Source of the DNA: Utricularia gibba
Taxonomy: Eukaryota; Streptophyta; Magnoliopsida; Lamiales; Lentibulariaceae
NCBI GenBank assembly: GCA_002189035.1
Contig: CM007990.1
Location: forward strand, 4,464,001 to 4,528,000
Length of the DNA stretch: 64,000 nt
Reading direction: 5' to 3'
Made by a program: the position numbers and the translations under genes. This document shows positions 22,702-34,100 of this stretch, piece by piece (position 1 is the stretch's first letter; each line of letters begins with the position of its first letter). The notes beneath the pieces were generated by a model. That model had not been told where the DNA came from. It made no database searches and worked only from the letters and a program-made list of their open reading frames with translations.

Positions 22702-22975
22702 TGATCTAGTAAGCTGTATGAATGCTTGTCTCAATGAACCAACATCTCTTTGCAGACAGAATCAACCTATCAAACTCCATTGTAATGATCTAGTAAATTG
22801 TATGAATGCTTGTCTTAATGAAACAGCATCTCCTGGCTCTCCATTCTATCTACACCAGACAGAATCAACCTATCAAACTCCATTTTAATGATCTAGTAAA
22901 TTGTATAAATGCTTGTCTTAATGAAACAGCATCTCCTGGCTCTCCATTCTATCCACACCAGACAGTAGCAGCCTA
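22702..22975 (+). repeat. Tandem repeat, about 103-bp unit, overlapping the diphosphatase 3' end
   Basis: Three direct copies start with TGATCTAGTAA at 22702, 22786 and 22889. The second-to-third spacing is 103 bp. The first copy is shorter (84 bp) because it lacks a CTCCTGGCTCTCCATTCTAT-like part. The third copy runs into the minus-strand coding sequence, so its part from 22918 on encodes the last residues and stop codon of the diphosphatase. The first two copies lie in the 3' flank. Confidence 0.85.
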
Positions 22976-23864
22976 TCATTGAAAAGATCAACATGTCCAA
23001 AGGCATCTGTCCCTGGGGGCACTCCAGTGCTGCTTCGAGAACACGGTGGTGTACTCCTTGCGAATCCACAGCGTATCCACCTTTGTGATCATGTCCGGCG
23101 AGGCAAACCTTTACGCAGTCGTATCGGTGTATTAGTTCCAAAACTTCATCGTAGTTCCATAAGAGAGCTTCATTGGAAGATGAGCGAGGCTCCAATGGTA
23201 GGTGGCAGCAGATCACTACTTTCTGGTTTAGATATGTTGCGTCTTCAAGTACATTCTGAAGCCACACCATCTGTTCTTGTCCTATGCCTCCATTGAACAT
23301 CACAAACCTTCTTTCTGGCCCGAAAAGTCCATTCGGGCTATTCTTGTCTGAATTCGGATTCCTCTCATTAAGAATCTCAAGGGCCTTCACTGTGTTGGGA
23401 TGATCCTTGGGCCAACCTATGGCACTGATATCGTAGCCATCGAGAACGACGAATCGAAATTCTGATACGGGGGAAAAATCGTAGTAGGCTTGACCATGAA
23501 TGTTCAACAAAGGAAGCAGCTTTTCACGAGGAAGATTGTAGAGACAGTGGTTCCCAATAAGATGATAAACAGGGCCATCAAAAGTCATGAACTCAGATGC
23601 AATCTTCTCCACAGCTGCTCGAGAATGGGCTTTGGGGCAGAAACCATCTACAATATCTCCAAAGTTAACAGCAAACCTCAGCCTTTTCTCATTCCAATTC
23701 TTCACTGCTCTTTGCAAAACAAGCGCGCTGTGCCGGTAAAAGCGAGGCACACCAAGAAAGGAACGGCCATCCGGTATATCTGCGTACTGAACATCGGATA
23801 TAATACCAAACGAAACAAGAGGCTGCTTTGCCTGTGCACCCACAACCCCCTTCATGTATGCCAT
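22918..23864 (-). CDS. Manganese-dependent ADP-ribose/CDP-alcohol diphosphatase
   Basis: A calcineurin-like metallophosphoesterase (ADPRibase-Mn family) hydrolysing ADP-ribose, CDP-choline and related nucleotides. The coding part is a single exon. Metal-binding motifs are visible: GIISDVQYAD (D-x-H/Q), FGDIVDG (GDxxD), IGNHCLYNLP (GNH), VVICCHLPLEP (H) and LAGHDHKGG (GHxH). The start chosen is MAYMKGVVGAQ at 23864. A 5' leader intron (about 24172-23919, AAG|GTGTGT to TGATGCAG) is likely. Near the C-terminus the frame is lost at a G run at 23015-23019: ECPP needs six C on the minus strand, but five are present. One added base gives the family ending HVDLFNDRLLLSGVDRMES and a stop at 22920-22918, for 315 aa. 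As read, the protein continues in the wrong frame to 22893. Confidence 0.87.
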
Positions 23865-24749
23865 TAACAACAAAACTTCAATTTTTGCTGATAAAGCCAC
23901 ATGAACCCTTGCTGTCACCCTGCATCACAAGCCATCATCATTATTCAGTCACCTCACACAGATAGTCTCGCCAAACAAACACATTAAACAGGAAGGCACC
24001 GTAAAGTTGATTTCTTGGTACCAAACTAACTCCACCCATGGACAAAAACTAACACCAAAAACCCAACACGAATATACGTCTCAAAAGGGAATCAGGTGTA
24101 AAAAAAAATCGCAACCCAAGTAGTGAAAAGAATACATTTACATATCAAAACGTAAATAAAACAAAACACACCTTATCAAATCAGTGAGCGAACATCCAGC
24201 AGAAGACTGAATCGCGAACCGTAGGGTGACTTTATTGGAATGAGCAATAGAGAGGAATACAACGAAGTTCAATTAAAAGTAGGGCTTTTGTTTAAAAAAA
24301 AAACCCAAATCATGATTTAGGATATAGTACACATCATTATTTTTTAGTTTATGACTTAAAATAGAAATTAAAATTACTTATTATAGATTACTCTGAATTT
24401 TACTTATTTATAATTTCTCTTCAAATTTTAATTATTTTTAATTTATCTATATTATTTTTTAAAACTTAATTTATTTTATAAGTTACATTTGTCCTATTTA
24501 TCACAACAAGTCATCAATTTTTTCAATAAATGCTACCTACACTATAACTACTTGTTTGAATTCTATTTATCTAATAATTTCTATTTATGAATTAAGTAGA
24601 ATTTATGAAATAAGTCAGACTATATACTTATTAATCAGTAATTTTCAGGTTTTTGTAATGCGACAAAGAAATGTTTTTGGACCATAATATATGTAATATA
24701 GTTAATTCAATTTTCTGAGCATAATATTTATTTATATAAATAAAAAAAC
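23865..24749. other. Leader intron and promoter of the diphosphatase, then AT-rich spacer
   Basis: Up to about 24240 this is the minus-strand leader exon, its intron and the promoter of the diphosphatase. From 24300 to 24749 the DNA is AT-rich with no gene, and the last part is the 3' flank of the minus-strand P450. Confidence 0.5.
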
Positions 24750-26323
24750 CTAAACGGGGACAGGTTTGGCGACTAAGCAAAGCGGAACTTTCTTGTGCAT
24801 TGTGATCCCCACTGCTTCCTCCATATCAATGTCCTCCGCCGTCATCCCCGCCGGAAGTTCCCAATCGAAGCGCAGGGTAAGATTAGCGAGCGCAAGCTCC
24901 ACTACTTGTAACGCGAAGTTGATCCCTGGGCAGATCCTCCTCCCGGTGCCAAACGGCAGATACCCGTAATGCTGTCCTCTGAAGTCGATCTTGTTATCGG
25001 CGAATCTCTCCGGCCAGAATATCTCAGGCTTTTCCCAGAAGTCTGGGTCCATGGACAACGCAGTACCATTGATGATCACCCGCGTTTTCGCTGGGATTAC
25101 CCATTTTTCTCCGATGGAGCATGTCTCAATGGTCTCTCTGGGGACCAACAACGGCGCCGGGGGATGCAGCCTGAGTGATTCTTTGACGACGTGCTTCAGG
25201 TATGTGAGCCTCGGGAGGTCCTTCTCTTCTATCGCCTGTTTCCCGGCTCCGATTTCGCGGACCTCCCGCTGCAGCTTCTCTAGAATTGAAGGATTCCTGA
25301 TGAGTTCAGTCATCGTCCACACGATTGCAGTAGACGAAGTATCAGTTCCCCCAGAAAAAACATCCTGCAAAAGGGGCCTCATCCTTCAAACTTCAGCACA
25401 AGGAAACGCCCACATGAATACAAACAATGAAAACTGACCACGAGGTTTGCCTTGATTTGGTCCATGGTTAGCATGGATGAACCTTCAGATTCCTTCTGGA
25501 TTCGCAGAAGCACATCTACTATGTCCTCTTTGACGCCGGAACCCGGTTTCAGTCTGCTGCGATGCTCTGAGATCACTTGATCAAAGAACGCATGGAACTC
25601 CCTCTTACACGTATCTATCTCCTTATCCTTGCCGGTGATCCTATTGATTACTCCCAGCCACGGAAAGTAATCGGCGATATTGAACTCCGCAGCGAGGCGC
25701 TGCAATTGGTAGATGATTCGTTCGAATTCGGGATCGTTTCCCCGATCGAAAGCCACGCGGCAGATCACCCTGCTGGCCAAACGGAAAGCTAGGGAGCTCA
25801 AGTCGACTGGAGTCGCCGGCGAAGTTCTCCATGCTCGTGCTATTTCCTCAGTCATGGTTTCAATTTCTTGCGCACGAACACTCTCGAAGGACTCCACTCT
25901 TCTCACACTCAACAGCTCAAGAACTGCGATTTTCCTGATCTCGCGCCAGTACTCGCCGTAGGGAGCAAACGTGATGTCCAAGTGTTCTACCAGCCTTTCG
26001 GCTGCATACAGCGAGGGCCTGCCGGAGAAAGCAATATCATGGTTCTTGAATATTTCTTGAGCCATCTTTGCCGACGACACAATTAAAGTCGGCACGGAAC
26101 CCAGCCGCAACAACATGAGATCACCATATTTACTTGAGAGCTTGAGCAGAGTCTTGTGAGGTGCTTTTGCTCCCAGCTGGTGGAGGTTTCCGATAAACGG
26201 GAGCCGCGGCGGAGATGGCGGAACTTTAAGACCATCCTCTCTGCTTTGTTTTCTCAAGAAGATGAACACAACCAGGGGTGCGATGAAGGTGAAGAAGACG
26301 GAGATGATACTCAGGGGAACCAT
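24750..26323 (-). CDS. Cytochrome P450, CYP71 family (intact)
   Basis: An ER-anchored A-type P450 monooxygenase. Exon 1 is 26323-25439 and exon 2 is 25364-24750, split at the classic CYP71-clan single intron just before the I-helix. The product is 499 aa. The N-terminal hydrophobic anchor is followed by the proline hinge PPSPPRLPFIGNLHQLG. The I-helix oxygen-binding motif is GGTDTSS. The K-helix ExxR lies in KESLRLHPPAP, the PERF-type motif is WPERFAD, and the heme loop FGTGRRICPG carries the cysteine ligand. The substrate cannot be inferred. Many CYP71D and related members oxidise terpenoids, and others act on phenolics. It is divergently oriented to a second, related P450 1.6 kb away, which suggests a local inverted duplication. 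Confidence 0.93.
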
Positions 26324-27920
26324 GTTTGGTCTTCCACTGATCTAAGTGAGGGACTCACTTCAGTTCTATTTACCATAGGAAATAAAATGAAAGTGATGTC
26401 ATTAATTTTAGTAAAGTGTGAATCACAATTAATTGAATTTTTTCGAATCTAATTTATATTTAACGTGCATTTTTTTATCATAATAAAATAAATTTTAATC
26501 AAACAAAAAAATTAATTAGACTTGAAATCAAATATAAGCACAAATAATTACTTATCAAAAAATTAAAAATAATATAATTAATTATATAATATATTAATAA
26601 TTAATTAAATTTAATCTTTTCAAATACGATTACACATTATAAATTCCATACTCAAGTTATTCAATGAATTGGATAAATACACATGAAATCTAAATATATA
26701 AAAAAAAACGTAAATCATTTTAAAAAAATTAAATTCAATAATTATAAATAATTTGAAATTTTTTGTATATATTTAATTATTTTATTTTAATTTCTTGATG
26801 CCAAATTATAGGTTCTTATAATGAAATCTCAATCTCAATCTCAATCATTCATAAATTTTATCTGGGTTGAGAAATTAGATTTTGATACATTTATTACGCA
26901 TTTCCAGGTATAAATTCCTTTTCTTCAGAATAGGTACACAAACCGGCTTCGTCCGTGGTGATGGAGAGATCCGTACTGTTCGAACCGGTTTTGTCATCCC
27001 GAAAGCCGCCGTTCTGGAATTCTTCCACAACTTTAGCCGAAATTCAACGTATATCGCTATCTTGCGCAGGGACGGGAGTTTTCAAATAATCCCGGACTCC
27101 ATTCACATCAAGGTTTGGTCCAGCGTCACGTTCAAAAATCAAGTCTATGATTTGGTTTTGGTCCCATTGATCGACCCGCACATTCTTCTAGAGTTCCAGA
27201 TCATAGAACATTAATTCAACAAGATAGGGGTGGGCCAATCTGATTAAGCGAAAATCAAACTGATTAGAATTAATTACTATCGTTGACGAAGACATTTTTG
27301 AATCTATCATTTTAGTCGTGATATGGTCCACAAGAATTCAATTTTGATGATCTGATCCCGTGATATCTAAACATATAGTTACCTTTGAAAATCACTATAA
27401 TCGTATCAAAATTAATTCTCATTTTAAATATATATTTAATTTTTCTATGATAATTAATTCAATTTTACGAGAATTATGTTTTGAAAATTAAATTTATCAT
27501 TCTATCTATTGTTTAATTATTATTTTTCAAATAAATACTAAATTTAAATACATTATTGAAATAATTTAATTTGTGAATTATAATTTTAATACTAATCTAT
27601 TTAAATAATAATAATATGAAAAACATAATTTAAAAATTATATAATACAGAATATATAGATATATTTTAATTTATAAATTTATAAAATATAATTAATTTGA
27701 TAAATATAGTCAAAGATATGTTTCTGAATAAAAATTGCGTTTTAATTTTTATTTTAAAAATATAATTCAATTATATAATAATTGTTTTAAAAATAATTTC
27801 AAATATATATTCATTATTAGGATTGATTTTTCTAAACTATAGTAAGCGCATGCTGTCCCAACAGAAAGCCAAGTGTCTATATTATATGGAAAAGTCTCAT
27901 CCAAAGTAGAGGGGAGAATC
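26324..27920. other. Intergenic region between two divergent P450 genes
   Basis: Mostly AT-rich. It must contain both P450 promoters. A (CAATCT)n-like short repeat lies at 26828-26846. One GC-richer island, described separately (26905-27214), has coding character. The rest from 27240 to 27850 has no feature that I can support. Confidence 0.5.
26905..27214 (+). pseudogene. Orphan exon-like open frame, about 100 codons
   Basis: A frame of about 100 codons with balanced composition lies in AT-rich DNA and ends HILLEFQIIEH before a TAA. It has no ATG anywhere. It is preceded by a plausible 3' splice site (ATTTCCAG near 26909), so it looks like a terminal exon cut off from its gene. The residues (RGDGEIRTVRTGFVIPKAAV and a later DLVLVPLIDPH) match no family that I recognise. 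It may be a captured gene fragment or a lineage-specific remnant. Confidence 0.3.
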
Positions 27921-29465
27921 ATGATCTTGAATAGTTTCATCTTCGTCTTCTTCTTCTTCATCACGCCGCTGTATTTTTTGCTCTTCTTTTTGAGAAAAAA
28001 CAATGGTTTCGATAAAAGCTTGCCGTCTCCGCCGAAGCTCCCAATCATCGGAAATCTGCACCAATTGGGAGCGAAATCGCCGCACAGAGGATTACTCTGT
28101 CTTTCAAGAAAATATGGCGATCTCATGTTCCTCCAACTGGGTTCTGTGCCTACTTTAGTCGTTTCTTCGGCTAAAATGGTTCAGGAGATATTCAAGAACC
28201 ATGATCTTACTTTTTCTAGCAGGCCCTCGACGTATGCGATAGAGAAGATGACAAACAATTACAACATTTCAGCAGCGCCCTATGGCGAGTACTGGCGGGA
28301 TGCCAGGAAAGTCGTGGTTTTGGAGCTCTTGACTGTGAGAAAGGTGGAGTCTTTCGAGCGTGTTCGTGTGGAGGAAGTTGGGTTCATGATGGATGAAATA
28401 GCAAAAGCTTCTAATTCAGAAGTTAACTTGAGCTCCCTGGCGTTCCGACTAGCAAACACACTGATTTCTCGGGTGGCTTTCGGCCGGAGAAGCGACCCCG
28501 AATTTGATGGAATCATGAAGAAGGTGCATACTTTGTCGTCGGAGTTCAACATTTCTAATTACTTCCCATTTTTGCGTTGTCTGAATAAGATCAATGGAGT
28601 GGACAAAAGGATTGATCAGTGTAACAAAGAGCTTGATCTGTTCATGGATCGGGTGTATTCCGAGCATCGTAGCAGATCGAAGCTTGATTCTGATTGGGAC
28701 ATCGTAGATGTGTTGCTTGGAAATCACAAGGAGCCTCACCGTTCATCCAACCTCACTCTGGAACAAATCAGGGCAGTCCTCCTGGTAAACAATTCTACAT
28801 TGTTGTTGTGATACCTTGTGCTTTCATTACAAGAGCGCTGTCTGTACGCAGGATTTGTTCTTTGCTGCAACTGATACTTCATCTGCTACAATCGAGTGGA
28901 CAATGGCTGAGCTCGTGCGAAATCCTGAAACATTAGACAAACTCCGGCAAGAAGTTCGTGAAATCGGAGCTGGAAAACAAGCAATACAAGAGGAGGACCT
29001 GCCAAAGCTCACCTACCTCAAGCTTGTAATCAAAGAATCACTCAGACTTCATCCACCAGCGCCATTGCTGCTACCTAGAGAGGTCACTGAGACCTGCTCC
29101 ATTGGTGGAAAGTGGGTAATACCAGAGAAAACAAGGGTGATCATCAACGCGACGGCATTGTCAATGAACCCTGAGTACTGGAAAAGACCTGAGATATTTT
29201 GGCCAGAGAGATTTGCTGATAGCAGGATTGATTACAGGGGACAGCACTTTGGGTATCTACCCTTTGGGGTTGGAAGAAGGAGCTGCCCGGAACCAACTTT
29301 GCCATGCAGCTAGTGGAGCTGGCAGTGGCTAATCTTGTTTTCCGATATGACTGGGAGCCACCGGTGGGGACAAAGCCTGAGGAAATCGATATGGAGGAGG
29401 AATTTGGGATTGTGATGCACAAAAAGGCTCCCCTCTGTCTAGTAGCTAAACCTGTACTTGTCTAG
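27921..29465 (+). CDS. Cytochrome P450, CYP71 family (second copy, 1-base loss at heme loop)
   Basis: The second A-type P450 has the same two-exon structure as its neighbour (27921-28784 and 28852-29465). It has an N-terminal anchor rich in phenylalanine, SLPSPPKLPIIGNLHQLGAK, an I-helix FAATDTSSATIEWT, KESLRLHPPAP, WPERFAD and FGVGRRSCP. Directly after the heme cysteine the frame breaks. Around 29286-29290 one G is missing relative to CCCGGGAACC, so translation stops at 29313. With one base restored, exon 2 is 615 nt, identical in length to that of the minus-strand copy, and the protein ends DMEEEFGIVMHKKAPLCLVA plus KPVLV. Close similarity and divergent orientation point to local duplication. 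Either the copy is newly inactivated or the base is an assembly error. Confidence 0.9.
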
Positions 29466-29604
29466 GGGTCACATTATACTTGCTGAGTCTTGTGAATGAA
29501 CGTTCGCAAAACGCAAGCCTTGACCTCCTTTGTATGCTTGAAACCTATTAGAATCAAACCAAGCACAAAAGAAGTACTAACTTTGACGTTTACTGCAATT
29601 TATA

Positions 29605-29806
29605 CATCAACCAGAGCATCAGCACAATCTGGGAATCCCATAAGCATAATAGCAAGGATTCCTTAAAGTATGCATCAACCAGAGCAACAGCACAATCTGA
29701 GAATCCCATAAGCATAATAGCAAGGATCCTTAAAGTATGCATCAACCAGAGGATCAGCACAATCTGAGAATCCCATAAGTATAATAGCAAGGGTCCTTAA
29801 ATTATC
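29605..29806 (+). repeat. Tandem repeat, about 67-bp unit, three copies
   Basis: CATCAACCAGAG begins copies at 29605, 29673 and 29740. Each contains a AGCACAATCTG-type core and a CATAAGCATAATAGCAAGG-like segment. Copies differ by a few bases, so the array is not brand new. It sits 140 bases after the second P450. The long frame read on the minus strand across it (29590-29790) is a product of the repetition. Confidence 0.85.
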
Positions 29807-31158
29807 AAGCTACATTTCAATGCTGGATCTTATCCAACCAAGGAGAAAGTTCATCGCATATTATTGTCAGTGTCTAACGTACCGAGGCCTGGGTTGGGTT
29901 CTCTGGGGTAACCGGCTCCACTCTACTCTGTCTCTCAGGAAACGCTTCACGATTTCTCCATTCACATATGGCTCAGATGCAACAATGAGGGAATTTAGAA
30001 ATCTGCAAATCATGCGCTGACATCAACCCATTTCATCGCTTCTAATCTTCATCAACCAGAAAGGCTCCCTCCCCTTCTTGACTAAAATGATGGAAGGTTG
30101 CTTTCAAAGAAACCGTTCCAACTATGCAACACATCAACTCATTCTCTATCAAACCAGATGAAAAAAGCAACCAGATTTTGAAATGAAAGCAAAGATGGCT
30201 GCTTTTGAAGAATCCCTCTGTCAAAACTGAGAGAGAACAAACACCAAATTCGAAATGAAATGGCAATCAAAATGCGTTTAATCCATATTCCATCCACAAG
30301 TTGGGGGTGAAAAGCCGCAACCTACCTAGTTCCTCCAAAAAAAATTTTTACAACCTATTTTTATTTTTAAAAAAGTAAAAATAATTTTAATCCAGAATAT
30401 CAATTATTTTTACTTTTATTTTTATTAAAAATACTTTTGGTATTACACTTCAAAAATAGTTTTTGAAAAAATAAAGATGAGTTACTTTTGTATTCTATTT
30501 CTATTTTTCAACATAAATCCATAAAAAATTTTACACTTTTCTAGAACACCCATTTTTACTTCTATTTTTATTAAATATTTTTATTTTTAATTTTTACTTT
30601 TTCAAAAATAAAAATAAGTTCTAAAAATTTTCTAGAAGATAACTTAAATTTCACTTTAATGCGTGTTTGGAGTTTTTTTATTGAAGCCCATATCGGGGGC
30701 AAAGAGGCCTTTAATTTCACTGCTGTGGCCCAAGTCGGAGCCCGTCACCAAACACTGGCAGTCGTAGCGCGCAGAGGAACCCTAATTTTTCGTAATTCTC
30801 CCTCCATTTTCTTCTCCCCGAAGGCTTCTCGTTATTTCGCAGGCGCATCACGAAGAGCTTGTCGAATAGGCTAGAAAAAGGAAGAAAGAAGAGCAGTTCC
30901 TGGTGGAATTTCGCTACGATTCCTGAAGCCCTTCCTCCTGTAGGTAAATTTTGTATTTCCGTTGAATCATCGACTGAATAGTTTGACGTTAGCTCCCTTT
31001 CTGTAATCTATTGATTCATCGAATTGAACAAATACATGTAAAATTATTTTATATTCATGTTTGAGTTTTTGTTTTTTTCATTGGTGTGACTGAAATTGCT
31101 CTAATCTCTGAAAATTTTCTTGCTCCCCAATAGCTGCTCCGTTGGTACCGGAGACTGC
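29807..31158. other. Spacer and 5' leader of the PRP39 gene
   Basis: From 29807 to 30300 there is mixed sequence with no gene. From 30340 to 30655 there are repeated stretches of TTTTTATTTTTA type on both strands, perhaps a degraded small transposon. GGCCC motifs near 30705-30735 and the AACCCTAA telo-box near 30778 suit a housekeeping promoter. A leader exon ends near 30951 at CTGTAG|GTAAAT, and its intron ends at 31130 (CCCCAATAG). Confidence 0.5.
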
Positions 31159-34100
31159 ATGATAATGATTGCAGAATCTTACGCTATAAGTCACAATGCA
31201 TCTGATGTTTTTTTGGCTGACGGTTCCACCGCTGAACCTCCTCAGAACATAGCTGGCTCCGCTAGCGAGAGCTTTTTCAATACAACACCAAACTGAAGAT
31301 GATTCAGGGGTTTCTGCTTCAAATGTCAGCAGTGCAGACCATGCTGCAGTGTATCCTGACGAGCAGCGCATGGTTAATTCCTATGGTGTTAATGAAAATC
31401 TTGCTGTTCTTGCCAATTTTTCTCTAGAATCATCTCATGTGGAGGGCTATGACCCAGGCCTGAACAATAATGCCACTACTTTGCAAGCGAATGAAGCTAG
31501 TGCAGCAGAGAATGGAGTTGCATCTTCTGATCGCACAGGTTCTGCTGCGATGCATCAGCCATTGGATGAATCTGGTACACATAAAGTTGATTCTAGTCTG
31601 TTATTTTTTTTTTATCTCATTACAGTGGTTTATATTCTTTAAAAAAATCTTCTTTATTGTTGAACACATTGGGCATTTGCTTTGTCTATTTTTTTGATAA
31701 TATGTACCATGGATATGTGCGAAGAGGTGATCTTGCATTATTCACAGGTCTTTCAGCAGAGGAAGAAAGATTATGGAGTGTTGTCACGGCAAATTCACTT
31801 GAATTTGGTGCCTGGACTGCTTTAATTGAAGAAACTGAGAGAACGTCTGAGGTACCCTTACCAATTTTCATATGTTTGTTTTCATTTATCGTTTGGCTTA
31901 TGTCGTTCCTCTGCTTCCAAACTGACTTGTTAATTTTTCCCACTTAAAGGGGAATATATCGAAAATCCGGAAGGTTTATGATGCTTTCTTAGTGGAGTTT
32001 CCACTGTGCTATGGATACTGGAAAAAGTACGCTGATCATGAGGCGCGGCTCAGCTCACCAGATTGTGTTGCTGAGGTTTATGAACGAGCTGTTCATGGGT
32101 TACTTACTCTGTTGATATGTGGCTACACTATTGTGCCTTTGCAATTTCTTCTTATGGAGATCCTGAGGCGATAAGAAGGTAAATGTTGCTTTTATCTGTT
32201 CACCTAGTTATCTTCATCGTTCTGGGTGCTTTTCTAAATTCAACTTTCTTTATTTCCTCGGATTTCGAGTCTTGATGCCTCGGTGACTTGTCTTAGAATG
32301 TGGAAAAGGTTTCATCAGCTACTCACCCAACCCCTCATTTAACATATCTGCGCATTAGGATTAGAAATATGCTCTTGAATGAGGTGTTGTCAACGTGGTG
32401 GTCTAATTCTCAGTGCTTCTATGAAGCTGTTGTAGCATACTCCTCCTCTGAGAAGCTGTATAAGATGTCACAGAAGGTGGTAATGATTCAGCTGGAATTC
32501 CCGAGTCTTCCTTTTGCGTTTGTTTTCAACTTTCATAGTATCCACTTTTCATAAATGGTTGATGCAATGAGGTCCTGACCAAAGCTTTATTTGTTTCAGG
32601 CTATTTGAAAGAGCATTAGCATACGTTGGCTCTGATTATTTATGCTTTCCTATCTGGGACAAATACATTGAATATGAAATTTCCCTTCAAGCCTGGAATC
32701 GTGTTGCTGCAATCTACACAAGGGTATTAGAAGTTCCAAATCAACAGCTGGATCGTTTTTTTGAAGGGTAATATATTAGAAGAGTTCATTTGTCCATGTT
32801 TCTTTGTTCTTCTTTATCCATTTTGATGTTTTTTGGTGAATTCAGCCTAACATAATATATTGGTCCTCTTTGGCTGGTGAACGATAAACATTCCCCTAAT
32901 GTGGTCCTCATTACTCATTTCTTTTTGGATTATTTTAGCTCATTCTCTTAGGTTTCCTGCGATTTCACACCTTATATGAAGTTGAAAAAATGTTTTTCCA
33001 TGATGGAGTTATATTTTTCTGATTATTCTGTTACAGATTCAGGGAACTGGTTGCTAGTCGGCCTCTTTCAGATTTGCAAACGCCTGAGGAAGCTTTGGCT
33101 GCATCTGATGTGATTAGTGAAGGTGTTAATAACAAGGATGCGACCCCTCCTGATGCCATCGAGCAATCATCCAAAGCTGCAAATGAAAGCTTAAAAGATT
33201 CTGAGGAGTTGGAGAAGTATATCGCCATTAGAGAAGAGATATACAAAAAGGCTAAGGATTCTGATTCGAAGATTTTTGGTTTTGAAACAGCTATTAGGAG
33301 ACCCTATTTCCATGTGCGCCCTCTCAATGTCTCTGAGCTCGAAAATTGGCATAATTATCTTGATTATGTCGAAAGTGGAGGTGACTTCAATAAGGTACCC
33401 GGGTTGTTTTTTAAAGAGATTTCCGTTGTTTCTAATCACATGGCTTTAGACGCCTTTGCTATGCACTGATTTACAGTTAAGTAATATCTGCCACGTCATT
33501 TGCTTTATTGGCTAAACCATTGGAGAAGATGTTTTAAAACGGGGTATTGAACTTGGACTAAAGCATGGACCTTCCATTTGCTTTATATGAGGCTAAGTAC
33601 TTAAATCTCTCATTTTTTGAGTAGATTTCTGGGCTCCAAATGTCTACTATGGTTTATAGCTCCAATGTTATGCATGCAGGTGTGTTCTTATCTTCCTAAC
33701 CATCTGTCTATCAGGCAAGGAGAGCCCCTCAAATATAGGGGCCCTCCTGTTCCGCCAGCGGCGTACCTTGTTAAAATAATTCTCTTAATACATTAATTCT
33801 TCCTTGCAATAGCAAAAAGAAAAATTGAATTTGTTAACCAATGGGGTCTTCTGGCCTTGCAGATTGTGAAGCTGTATGAAAGGTGTCTAATAGCATGTGC
33901 AAACTATCCTGAGTATTGGATACGCTATATTTTGTGCATGGAAGCATCTGGAAGTATGGAGCTGGCAGAAAATGCACTGGCTCGTGCCACCCAAGTGTTT
34001 GTCAAGGTTAGTGCTCTATTTTTGTTCATAATCCATCTCCGGTATTGATGTTAAATTTCTTGGAAATTGCCAACTTCATTAGTTTCTCAAACCCTTCCTT

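Noticed and set aside
2255-29465. Possible specialised-metabolism gene cluster (4CL, SDR, two P450s)
   Set aside because: The genes are separated by ribosomal, mitochondrial and splicing genes, the SDR is dead, and no shared pathway is implied.
29590-29790. Minus-strand hydrophobic repeat peptide
   Set aside because: It is created by the 67-bp tandem repeat being free of stops in one frame.
33718-33748. MicroRNA precursor
   Set aside because: A 12-bp stem is far too short for a plant pre-miRNA.
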